Shown here: one piece after another, positions 1 to 7,578 of the stretch
Layout: each line of letters opens with the position of its first letter
Numbering within the stretch: the stretch's first letter is position 1
Origin: Rhodoplanes tepidamans
GTDB taxonomy: Bacteria; Pseudomonadota; Alphaproteobacteria; Rhizobiales; Xanthobacteraceae
Reading direction: 5' to 3'
Length of the DNA stretch: 64,000 bases
NCBI RefSeq assembly: GCF_030813915.1
Contig: NZ_JAUSUJ010000002.1
Location: forward strand, 62,001 to 126,000
Notes under the pieces: model-generated
What the model saw: the letters and a program-made list of their open reading frames with translations, nothing else
What the model was told of the DNA's origin: nothing
Databases searched by the model: none
Position numbers and translations under genes: made by a program

Positions 1-241
1 GCGTCACGGCGAGCGCGAAGGCGGTGGCGACCGCGGCGTCGACGGCGTTGCCGCCGCGGGCCAGCACGGCGGCGCCGATGCGGCTCGCCTGCGCCTCCTG
101 GCTCGCCACCATGCCGTGCCGGCCCGTGATCGCGGCGGCGTCGATCTCGCCGGTGCTCGGGGTGACGTCGGTGCCCTGGGCACGCAGCGGGACGGGCGCG
201 GCGACGAGCAGCGCGAGGAGCAGCACGAGAGCGAGACGCAT
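1..241 (-). CDS. ggt: Gamma-glutamyltransferase, N-terminal part (runs off the window)
   Basis: Only the first 80 or so codons are inside the window; the rest lies to the left. The peptide begins with a hydrophobic signal sequence (MRLALVLLLALLVAAPVPLRAQ) and then shows the family's N-terminal block around residues 43-78: GMVASQEAQAS, then RIGAAVLARGGNAVDAAVA. That matches the conserved GMVA...GGNAVDAAVA region of gamma-glutamyltranspeptidases, periplasmic Ntn-hydrolases that cleave glutathione and transfer gamma-glutamyl groups. The catalytic Thr and the self-cleavage site are outside the window, so activity cannot be judged. The start is the ATG at 239-241. It lies 61 bp downstream of the AhpD-like gene on the same strand and could be co-transcribed with it. 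Confidence 0.85.
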   Translation of the reverse strand, partial: MRLALVLLLALLVAAPVPLRAQGTDVTPSTGEIDAAAITGRHGMVASQEAQASRIGAAVLARGGNAVDAAVATAFALAVT

Positions 242-302
242 GCGGTGATCGGGCCTTTCGGTCGGGGGCAGCTTCGCGGGCGGAGCGGCGGGCGCGTGGC
301 CG

Positions 303-893
303 TCAGCGTGCCTGGCCGTGATACTCGGGATTCGGCCGCATGTCGGTCGCCGCGGCGATGCGGTTGGTCATGTTGAAGAACGCCGCGACCGCGGCGATGT
401 CCCAGATGTCGCGGTCCGCGAAGCCGGCGGCGCGCAGCCGGGCGCGGTCTTCGTCCTCCACGGTCCACGGCGTCGCCGTCAGCGTCACGGCGAAGTCCAG
501 CATGGCGCGATGGCGAGGCGACAATCGGGCGGCCCGGTAGTTGGTCACCAGCTGCTCGCCGAGCAGCGGATCGCCCGACAGCGTCCGCACCGCCGCCCCG
601 TGGGCGACCAGGCAGTAGTAGCAGCGGTTCTGCGACGACACCGCGACCGCGATCATCTCGCGCTCCAGCCGGGTCAGGCCGGACGGTGCCCGCATCAGGT
701 CGTCGTGCAGGGCGACGAAGGCCTCCAGCTTGGCCATGTCGAACCTGTAGGCCTTCAGGACGTTGGGCACGAAGCCGAGCTTCTCGTCGCACTTCGAGAG
801 ATAGTCCGCCATGGCGGCGCTCGGCGGGACGGCCGGCAGGTCGAGGGCGATCGGCGGGTCGTCGTCGCTCGCGTTGCGCGTGGTCTCGGTCAT
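303..893 (-). CDS. AhpD-like / carboxymuconolactone decarboxylase-family peroxidase-related protein
   Basis: A 196-residue protein with the alkylhydroperoxidase D core. The CxxC pair Cys91-Tyr-Tyr-Cys94 is followed by His98 in the CYYCLVAHG block, the redox-active helix of AhpD proteins, and the C-terminal part (DFAVTLTATPW, IAAVAAFFNMTNR) fits the 'uncharacterised peroxidase-related enzyme' subgroup. Members reduce peroxides or organic hydroperoxides through the vicinal cysteines; the electron donor here is unknown. The ATG at 891-893 is preceded by a GAGGAGG ribosome-binding site. It is divergent from the NAD-glutamate dehydrogenase, and the shared intergenic region holds a perfect palindrome (1002-1020). 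Cytoplasmic; no signal peptide seen. Confidence 0.85.
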   Translation of the reverse strand: MTETTRNASDDDPPIALDLPAVPPSAAMADYLSKCDEKLGFVPNVLKAYRFDMAKLEAFVALHDDLMRAPSGLTRLEREMIAVAVSSQNRCYYCLVAHGAAVRTLSGDPLLGEQLVTNYRAARLSPRHRAMLDFAVTLTATPWTVEDEDRARLRAAGFADRDIWDIAAVAAFFNMTNRIAAATDMRPNPEYHGQAR

Positions 894-1001
894 GCTCGCC
901 TCCTCGTGGGCGCGTGAATATGCGTGCCAAGCTCGGTCCGCCGGTCCGCGGCGGGCGCAGGTCCGCTCCGCGGCCCCTCGGCCGCTGCCTGCCGCAATCG
1001 G

Positions 1002-1020
1002 TTGCTCTAAAATAGAGCAA
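1002..1020. promoter_or_regulatory. Palindromic operator candidate between ahpD-like gene and NAD-GDH
   Basis: TTGCTCTA and TAGAGCAA form a perfect 8-bp inverted repeat separated by AAA. It sits 48 bp before the dehydrogenase start and about 110 bp before the divergent AhpD-like start. It is A+T-rich in a 70% G+C region, which is typical of a transcription-factor site. The cognate regulator is not identifiable here. Confidence 0.5.
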
Positions 1021-1067
1021 GCCCCGGGCTCGGTGGCGAGCACCGGAGGTGCAGCGAGGAGCACGCC

Positions 1068-4000
1068 ATGGACGCGGAAACGGCGGGGCCGGGACCCGAC
1101 GAATCGCGCGCGAAACGAGTGATCGCCGAAGCCGAGGCGATCCTGGTCACACGACAGGGACGGCCGGAGGAGCGGCCGGAGGCCGGGCTGGTCGGCGCCC
1201 TCTACGGGGAGGTCGCCGCCGAGGACCTGGCCGGCTACGACGGGGCCGAGCTCGCGATCCTCACGCGCGGCGCCCTCGCCTTCATGGCGGAGCGGCCGCC
1301 GCGCACCCCCCGCATCCGGATCGTGACGCCGGACGGCGTCGCCGCGCCGGCGCCCGTGTCGGTCGTCGAGATCGTCAACGACGACATGCCGTTCCTGCTC
1401 GATTCGGTGCTCGGCGCGCTGCGCGAGAGCGGGCTCGATCCGCTGCTGGTCGCTCACCCGATCCTCGCCGTCGAGCGCGACGCCGCGGGCCGTCTGGTGT
1501 CGTGGGCTCCGGCCGCCGCCGGGGAGACGCGGGCCAGGGAAAGCCTGATCCACATCCATGTCGACCGGATCGTCGACGCCGGCCGCCGCGACGAGGTGAC
1601 CGCCGCGCTCGCCGCGACGCTCGCCGACGTGCGGCTCGCGGTCGAGGACTGGCGGGCGATGCGGGCCCGGCTCGACGAGGTGATCGCCACGCTCGAGCGC
1701 GACCCGCCGGCGCTGCCCAACGGCGAGGTCGCCGAGACGGTGGCGTTCCTGCGCTGGCTCGGCGACGACAATTTCACCTTCCTGGGCCTGCGCACCTACG
1801 CGATCGCCGGCGACGAAGGCGCCGCGGTGGAGACCGGCGCCGAGGCGTCCGACGCGCTCGGCATCCTGCGCCAGGAGAACGTGCGGGTGCTGCGGCGCGG
1901 CCGCGACTACGTCACCATGACGCCCGAGGTGATGGAGTTCCTGCAGGAGCCGAAGGCCCTGATCATCACCAAGGCGAACGCGCGCTCGCGCGTGCATCGC
2001 CCGGTCCACATGGACTATGTCGGCATCAAGCGCTTCGACGCGGCCGGCCGCGTCGTCGGCGAGCTGCGCCTGCTCGGCCTGTTCACGGCCACGGCCTACA
2101 CGCGTTCGGCCCGCAGCATCCCGTATCTGCGCCGCAAGGTCGACGCCGTGCTGGCACGCGCCGGCTTCGCGCCCGGGAGCCATTCGGGCCGGGCACTCGC
2201 CCATGTGCTGGAGACCTATCCGCGCGACGAGCTGTTCCAGGTCGACGAGGACACGCTCTACCGTTTCGCGCTGATCGTCATGCATCTCGGCGAGCGTCCG
2301 CGCGTCCGCGTGCTGCCGCGGCTCGACCGCTTCGACCGCTTCGTCTCGGTGATCGTCTACGTGCCGCGCGACCGCTACGACTCGACGGTGCGCGGGGCGA
2401 TCGCCGAGCATCTGGCCGCCGTCTACGCGGGTCGCGTCGTCACCTTCTCGCCGTGGTTCCCGGACGGGCCGCTGGTGCGCGTCCACTACATCATCGGCCG
2501 CTTCGCCGGCGAGACGCCGCGCCCGTCCCGCGCCGCGCTGGAGGAGGCCGTCTGCTCGATCGTGCTGACCTGGCAGGACCGGCTCGCCGCGGTGCTCGCG
2601 GCGACCCTGGACCCCGCCCGCGCGGCGGCGCTGCGGGAGAAGTACGCCGCCGCCTTCTCGCGCGCCTACCGCACCGCCTTCTCCCCCACGGCGGCGGTCG
2701 CGGACATCCGGATCCTGGAGCGGCTCACCCCCGACCGGCCGCTCGGCGTCGACTTCTACCGCAACGCCGCCGACCCGCCGGTCTGCGCCCGCCTGAAGGT
2801 GTGGAGCCAGGGCCGGCCGATCCCGCTGTCCGAGCGGGTGCCGGTGCTGGAGCACATGGGCTTCCGCGTGGTCGAGGAGAGCACGTTCCGGGTCGAGCCG
2901 CCGGCCGGCGCCGGCCCGCAGGCGGGCGCTCACGTGTGGCTGCACGACATGCTGCTGGAGCGGCTCGACGGCGGCGCCGTCGATCTCGACGTGCTCGGCC
3001 GCAGGCTCGAGGCCGTGTTCCTGATGGCGATGCGCGGCGTCGCCGAGGACGACGGCTACAACGCCCTCGCCCTGACGGCGGCGCTGCCGTGGCGCGAGAT
3101 CGCGCTGCTGCGCATGCTGTCGCGGGCGCTGCGCCAGTTCGGAGCGCGCTGGTCGCAGGACTACATGTGGGCGACGCTGGTGCGCCATTCGGCGCTCGCC
3201 GAGAAGATCGTGACGCTGTTCCACGCGCGCTTCGAGCCGCGCACCGGCCTGTCGGAGGATGCCCGGGCCGACCGCCAGACCGAGATCGTGCACGAGATCG
3301 AGACGGCGCTGGAGCAGGTGGAGAGCCTCGACGAGGACCGCATCGTGCGGCGCTTCGTCAATCTCGTGCTCTCCGCGGTGCGCACGAGCTTCTATCAGCT
3401 CGACCGCGACGGCCTGCCCAAGGCCGTGATGGCGATCAAGTTCGACAGCCGTCGCATCGACGATCTGCCGCTGCCGCGGCCGCTCTACGAGGTGTTCGTC
3501 TACTCGCCGCGGCTCGAGGCCGTGCATCTGCGCTTCGGCAAGGTGGCGCGCGGCGGCATCCGCTGGTCGGACCGGCCGCAGGACTTCCGCACCGAGATCC
3601 TCGGCCTGGTCAAGGCCCAGCAGGTGAAGAACGCCGTCATCGTGCCGGTCGGCGCCAAGGGCGGCTTCGTGCCGAAGCAGCTTCCGGCCGGCAATCGCGA
3701 GGCCGTGCAGGCCGAAGGCGTCGCCGCCTACAGGCTGTTTATGGGTGCGCTGCTCGACCTCACCGATACGATCGCGCCGGACGGCAAGGTCGTTCCCGCC
3801 GACACGGTGCGGCACGACGGCGACGATCCCTATCTGGTGGTCGCCGCCGACAAGGGCACGGCGACCTTCTCGGACATCGCCAACGGCATCGCGCAGGGAC
3901 GCGGCTTCTGGCTCGACGACGCCTTCGCGTCGGGCGGCTCGGCCGGCTACGACCACAAGCAGATGGGCATCACGGCGCGCGGCGCCTGGGAAGCCGTGAA

Positions 4001-5930
4001 GCGCCACTTCCGCGAGATGAACGTCGACATCGGCCGCGTCCCGTTCACGGCGGTCGGCGTCGGCGACATGTCGGGCGACGTGTTCGGCAACGGCATGCTG
4101 CGCGAGCGCACCACCCGGCTGATCGCGGCGTTCGATCACCGCGACATCTTCATCGATCCGGATCCGGACCCGGAGCGCAGCTTCGACGAGCGGACCCGGC
4201 TGTTCGCCCTGCCGCGGTCGACCTGGCAGGACTACGACCGCGGGCTGATCTCGCGCGGCGGCGGCGTCTTCTCGCGCACCGCCAAGGAGATCGTTCTGTC
4301 GCCCGAGGCGCAGGCCGCGATCGGGCTGGCGAAGGAGCGCGTCACCCCGACCGAGCTGATGAGCGCCATCCTGAAGGCGCCCGTCGACCTGTTGTTCTTC
4401 GGCGGCATCGGCACCTATGTCCGGTCGCCCGAGGAGACCAACGAGCAGGCCGGCGACCGCGCCAACGACGCGATCCGCATCACCGGCCCCGAGTTGCGCT
4501 GCAAGGTGGTGGGCGAGGGCGCCAACCTCGGCATGACCCAGCGCGGCCGCATCAGCGCGGCGCTCGCCGGCGTCCGCCTCAACACCGACGCGATCGACAA
4601 CTCGGCCGGCGTCAACACCTCCGATGTCGAGGTGAACCTGAAGATCGCGCTCGGCCGGCCGCTGCGCGACGGCCGCATCGACCGCGCCGCGCGCGACACG
4701 CTGCTCGCCTCGCTGACCGACGACGTCGGCCGCGTCGTGCTGCGCAACAACTACCAGCAGACCCAGGCGCTGTCGCTGGCGCAGCGGCGCGGCCTCGAGG
4801 ATCTCGGCTTCCAGCAGCGGCTGATGCAGACGCTGGAGCGCCGCGGTATGCTCGACCGCGCCGTCGAGTTCCTGCCCGACGACGTCGAGATCGCCGAGCG
4901 CCGGACCCGCGGCGCGCCGCTGACGCGGCCCGAGCTCGCGGTGCTGCTCGCCTACGCCAAGCTGTCGCTGTCGCACGACCTGCTGGAGTCGTCGATTCCC
5001 GACGACGCCTATCTGTCGCGCGAGCTCGGCCGCTACTTCCCCGCCGCGATCGCCGAGCGGTTCCCGGACGCGCTGGAAGAGCACCGCCTGCGGCGCGACA
5101 TCATCGTGACCCAGCTCGCCAACTCGATGATCAACCGCGGCGGCCCGACCCTGATCGTCCGCATCGCCGACCAGACCGGCGCCACCGCCGACCGCATCGC
5201 CGCGGCCTTCGCGGCTGTGCGCGATTCCTTCGACATGGTGGCGCTCAACACCGCCATCGAGGCGCTCGACAACCGCATCGACGGCGATCTCCAGCTCGCC
5301 TTGCTGGAGGACGTGCAGAACCTGCTGCTCGACCGCATGGTCTGGGTGCTGCGCCGGCTCGATCTGTCGGGCGGCCTCGCCGGGATCGTCCAGCGGCATC
5401 GCGACGGCATCGCCGCCATCGAGACGGCGCTCGACCGCGTGCTGCCCGGAGCGGCGCGGACGGCGCGCGAGTCCCGCACGGCGGAGCTGACGGCGGCCGG
5501 CGTGCCGGCGGATCTCGCCCGCCGACTCGCCGATCTGCCGCAGATCGGGGGGGCCCTCGACGCGATTCGGGTCGCCGACCAGATCGGTCGCCCGGTCGAA
5601 GAGGCGGCGGCGACATGGTTCGCGGTCGCGGCGTATTTCGACGTCGACCGGCTCTCGGCGGCGGCCCGCAAGATCGTGATCGCCGACTACTTCGACCGTC
5701 TCGCGCTCGACCGTGCCCTCGACCAGATCGGCGACGCGGCGCGCCGCATCACGGCCGAGGTGCTGGCCGGCGGCGGCTTCGGCGAGCCGGCCGTCGCCGC
5801 CTGGGTCAAGGCGCGCGGCAGCGCCGTCGAGCGGGTGCGCGCCGCCGTGCACGAGGTCGCCGCGTCCGGCCTGACGCTGTCGCGTCTGTCCGTCGCGGCG
5901 AGCTTCCTGGGCGACCTCGCCCCGGCGTGA
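1068..5930 (+). CDS. gdhB: NAD-dependent glutamate dehydrogenase, large (about 180 kDa) type
   Basis: A 1620-residue protein, the usual length of the large 'L_180' NAD-GDH family, which oxidatively deaminates glutamate to 2-oxoglutarate and mainly serves glutamate catabolism. A long N-terminal regulatory half (ACT-like stretches in the family) precedes the catalytic core. The core shows KVARGGIRWSDR near residues 825-836, VKNAVIVPVGAKGGFV near 850-866 with the substrate-binding lysines, and the NAD-binding loop GVGDMSGDVFGNGML near 997-1011. It is intact from end to end. The ATG at 1068 follows GAGGAG at about 7 nt; longer upstream readings overlap the divergent promoter region. No partner gene is in the same operon. 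A GC-rich stem-loop follows the stop. Confidence 0.96.
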   Translation: MDAETAGPGPDESRAKRVIAEAEAILVTRQGRPEERPEAGLVGALYGEVAAEDLAGYDGAELAILTRGALAFMAERPPRTPRIRIVTPDGVAAPAPVSVVEIVNDDMPFLLDSVLGALRESGLDPLLVAHPILAVERDAAGRLVSWAPAAAGETRARESLIHIHVDRIVDAGRRDEVTAALAATLADVRLAVEDWRAMRARLDEVIATLERDPPALPNGEVAETVAFLRWLGDDNFTFLGLRTYAIAGDEGAAVETGAEASDALGILRQENVRVLRRGRDYVTMTPEVMEFLQEPKALIITKANARSRVHRPVHMDYVGIKRFDAAGRVVGELRLLGLFTATAYTRSARSIPYLRRKVDAVLARAGFAPGSHSGRALAHVLETYPRDELFQVDEDTLYRFALIVMHLGERPRVRVLPRLDRFDRFVSVIVYVPRDRYDSTVRGAIAEHLAAVYAGRVVTFSPWFPDGPLVRVHYIIGRFAGETPRPSRAALEEAVCSIVLTWQDRLAAVLAATLDPARAAALREKYAAAFSRAYRTAFSPTAAVADIRILERLTPDRPLGVDFYRNAADPPVCARLKVWSQGRPIPLSERVPVLEHMGFRVVEESTFRVEPPAGAGPQAGAHVWLHDMLLERLDGGAVDLDVLGRRLEAVFLMAMRGVAEDDGYNALALTAALPWREIALLRMLSRALRQFGARWSQDYMWATLVRHSALAEKIVTLFHARFEPRTGLSEDARADRQTEIVHEIETALEQVESLDEDRIVRRFVNLVLSAVRTSFYQLDRDGLPKAVMAIKFDSRRIDDLPLPRPLYEVFVYSPRLEAVHLRFGKVARGGIRWSDRPQDFRTEILGLVKAQQVKNAVIVPVGAKGGFVPKQLPAGNREAVQAEGVAAYRLFMGALLDLTDTIAPDGKVVPADTVRHDGDDPYLVVAADKGTATFSDIANGIAQGRGFWLDDAFASGGSAGYDHKQMGITARGAWEAVKRHFREMNVDIGRVPFTAVGVGDMSGDVFGNGMLRERTTRLIAAFDHRDIFIDPDPDPERSFDERTRLFALPRSTWQDYDRGLISRGGGVFSRTAKEIVLSPEAQAAIGLAKERVTPTELMSAILKAPVDLLFFGGIGTYVRSPEETNEQAGDRANDAIRITGPELRCKVVGEGANLGMTQRGRISAALAGVRLNTDAIDNSAGVNTSDVEVNLKIALGRPLRDGRIDRAARDTLLASLTDDVGRVVLRNNYQQTQALSLAQRRGLEDLGFQQRLMQTLERRGMLDRAVEFLPDDVEIAERRTRGAPLTRPELAVLLAYAKLSLSHDLLESSIPDDAYLSRELGRYFPAAIAERFPDALEEHRLRRDIIVTQLANSMINRGGPTLIVRIADQTGATADRIAAAFAAVRDSFDMVALNTAIEALDNRIDGDLQLALLEDVQNLLLDRMVWVLRRLDLSGGLAGIVQRHRDGIAAIETALDRVLPGAARTARESRTAELTAAGVPADLARRLADLPQIGGALDAIRVADQIGRPVEEAAATWFAVAAYFDVDRLSAAARKIVIADYFDRLALDRALDQIGDAARRITAEVLAGGGFGEPAVAAWVKARGSAVERVRAAVHEVAASGLTLSRLSVAASFLGDLAPA

Positions 5931-5931
5931 G

Positions 5932-5961
5932 CCGCGGGCGGCATCGTGCCGCTCGCCCGCA
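5932..5961. terminator. GC-rich stem-loop between convergent genes
   Basis: Inverted GCGGGC/GCCCGC arms with an inner GGC/GCC pair lie in the 36 bp between the NAD-GDH stop and the convergent PAS-protein stop. There is no clear T-run, so it may be a bidirectional intrinsic-like terminator or simply a structured 3' end. Confidence 0.4.
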
Positions 5962-5966
5962 GTCGG

Positions 5967-7100
5967 TCAGCTGGCGAGGCGCAGGGGGCGGGTCAGCGGT
6001 CGCACGCGGCCGCTGCGGTCCTCGATCGCGGTCAGCAGGAACTGCAGCTCGCCGGTGCGGTCGCGCACCGGGACGCAGCGGGCCGAGACGATGCGCGGCC
6101 CCGCCGCCGGCGTCTCGATGGCGCGCTCGGTCACCAGCGTGGGCTCGCGCGTGGTGATGACGTCGCGGTCGTCGGCCGCGATCAGCGCGGCGGTCGCATC
6201 CGGGAAGATCTGCCGGGCGGTCTTGCCGACGATCGCGCTGCGGGGCAAGCCCAGCAGCGCCTCCGCGGCGCGGTTCGCCAGCACGTAGCGCAGGTCGCGG
6301 GCGTCCTTGACCAGGATCGCGTCCGGCAGGCCGTCGAGCACCCCGGCGAGAAGCTCGGCGCGCAGCAGAAGCGCGGTCTCGGCCCGGCGCTGCTCGGTGA
6401 CGTCCTCGTGGGTCGACACCCATCCGCCGACCGCGAGCGGCCGGTTGGTGATGCGGATGACGCGGCCGTCCGCCAGCTCCACCTCCGCGGTCGCCGTCTT
6501 GCGTGCGGCGACCCAGCGGATGAAGGCCTCGGCGTCGCCGGGCGCCGTGCCGGCGCGCGCCTTGCGGCGCAGCAGGGCCTCGAGCGGCAGCCCGGGCTCG
6601 GCCGCCTCGCGCGGCAGGCCGTACAGGTCGAGATAGCGGTCGTTGCACAGCACGAGCCGCATCGACGCGTCGATGCCGACGACCGCGTGCTGCAGGTTGT
6701 TGACCACGGTGGCGAGCATCTGCCGCTCGGCGCGGATCGCGTCCTGCATCCGCTCGCGCGCGGCCGCCGCCGTGGCGGCGTCGAGCACGGCGTCCGGGAC
6801 GGTCGTCTCCGGCACGCCGGCGGCCGGGCGCGCGATCGGAGCCGGGAGCGAACGGCGGGCCTGCACGACCGCCGCGGCGATCGAGGCGAGGGCGACCGCG
6901 CCGAACGCCACGACGATCCACGCGGTCGTCGTGGCGCCGTGCGACAGGAGCGCCGTGACGGCGACCGCCGACATGGCCGTGATCAGGCCGGCGAGGCCGG
7001 CCGCGACCGGGACCACCGCGCCGCCGACGGCCTGCGTTCGGGCCGGATCGGCCTGCTGCTCGGGGTGGTTCGTCGTATACGTGCTGGTCATCGGCTCCAC
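5967..7100 (-). CDS. Membrane-anchored tandem-PAS protein without an output domain
   Basis: A 377-residue protein if it starts at the GTG at 7098-7100, or 374 residues from the ATG at 7089-7091; the ribosome-binding evidence is equivocal. Two hydrophobic helices (about residues 26-50 and 58-80) are followed by a linker and two PAS folds: about 130-250 (VVGIDASMRLVLCNDRYLDLYGLP) and about 255-375 (LPDAILVKDARDLRYVLANRAA). The second carries the usual N-x-A-A-E-x-L-L-G PAS motif. No histidine kinase, GGDEF, EAL or chemoreceptor domain follows, so signalling would need a partner. It could sense redox state or a small ligand, but nothing in the sequence identifies one. Convergent with NAD-GDH. 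Confidence 0.75.
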   Translation of the reverse strand: MEPMTSTYTTNHPEQQADPARTQAVGGAVVPVAAGLAGLITAMSAVAVTALLSHGATTTAWIVVAFGAVALASIAAAVVQARRSLPAPIARPAAGVPETTVPDAVLDAATAAAARERMQDAIRAERQMLATVVNNLQHAVVGIDASMRLVLCNDRYLDLYGLPREAAEPGLPLEALLRRKARAGTAPGDAEAFIRWVAARKTATAEVELADGRVIRITNRPLAVGGWVSTHEDVTEQRRAETALLLRAELLAGVLDGLPDAILVKDARDLRYVLANRAAEALLGLPRSAIVGKTARQIFPDATAALIAADDRDVITTREPTLVTERAIETPAAGPRIVSARCVPVRDRTGELQFLLTAIEDRSGRVRPLTRPLRLAS

Positions 7101-7307
7101 GCGCCTTGTTTCGGGACGCGAAGACTTCGATTAAACTCCTAACGGAACTTTGTTCGGATTCGCGACAGCAGCGGACGTGATCGGGCCGGCTGCTGTCCGG
7201 ATGGCGTCGAAACGTGCAGGCTTTCAGGCGGCCGGACGGTTAACGGCGGCGTTTACCATTGTGCCGGTCAGTGGAGCCAGGGACCGCCGCGGACGGAGTC
7301 ACTTCGT

Positions 7308-7553
7308 ATGACAACCCCTGCCACGCCTCTCACCCTCCAGTTCCTCGCCTGGCTCGACGAGCGTCCACGCACCTACGGCGAGGCCATGGAGGCATGGCGG
7401 ACGAGCTGTCCGCGCCTGTCGATCTGGGAGGACGCGCTGATCGACGGCCTGGTCGAGATTGGCGCCGGGGCCGCGACGCGCGACGCTGCCCCGGTGCGGC
7501 CGACCGCCAAGGGGCGGGCCCTGCTCGCGACGGCGACGGCGGTGCCGGCGTGA
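7308..7553 (+). CDS. Small conserved-type hypothetical protein
   Basis: An 81-residue acidic/neutral protein with no signal peptide. The middle (LDERPRTYGEAMEAWRTSCPRLSIWEDALIDGLVEI) looks like a small helix-turn-helix or winged-helix-like fold, and a PTAKGRALL tail is typical of short winged-helix proteins of Rhizobiales. I do not recognise a characterised family and assign no function. It ends 25 bp before the nucleotidyltransferase-family gene on the same strand, so the two may be co-transcribed. The ATG is the only reasonable start. Confidence 0.6.
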   Translation: MTTPATPLTLQFLAWLDERPRTYGEAMEAWRTSCPRLSIWEDALIDGLVEIGAGAATRDAAPVRPTAKGRALLATATAVPA

Positions 7554-7578
7554 CGTGACCGTGGTGGGGGGAGGCGCC

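Noticed and set aside
303-5852. Very long open frame (1849 codons) opposite NAD-GDH
   Set aside because: It is an antisense shadow created by high third-position G+C; only its last 196 codons (303-893) are a real gene. The rest is His/Arg/Gly/Ala-rich with no domain, while the plus strand encodes a complete NAD-GDH.
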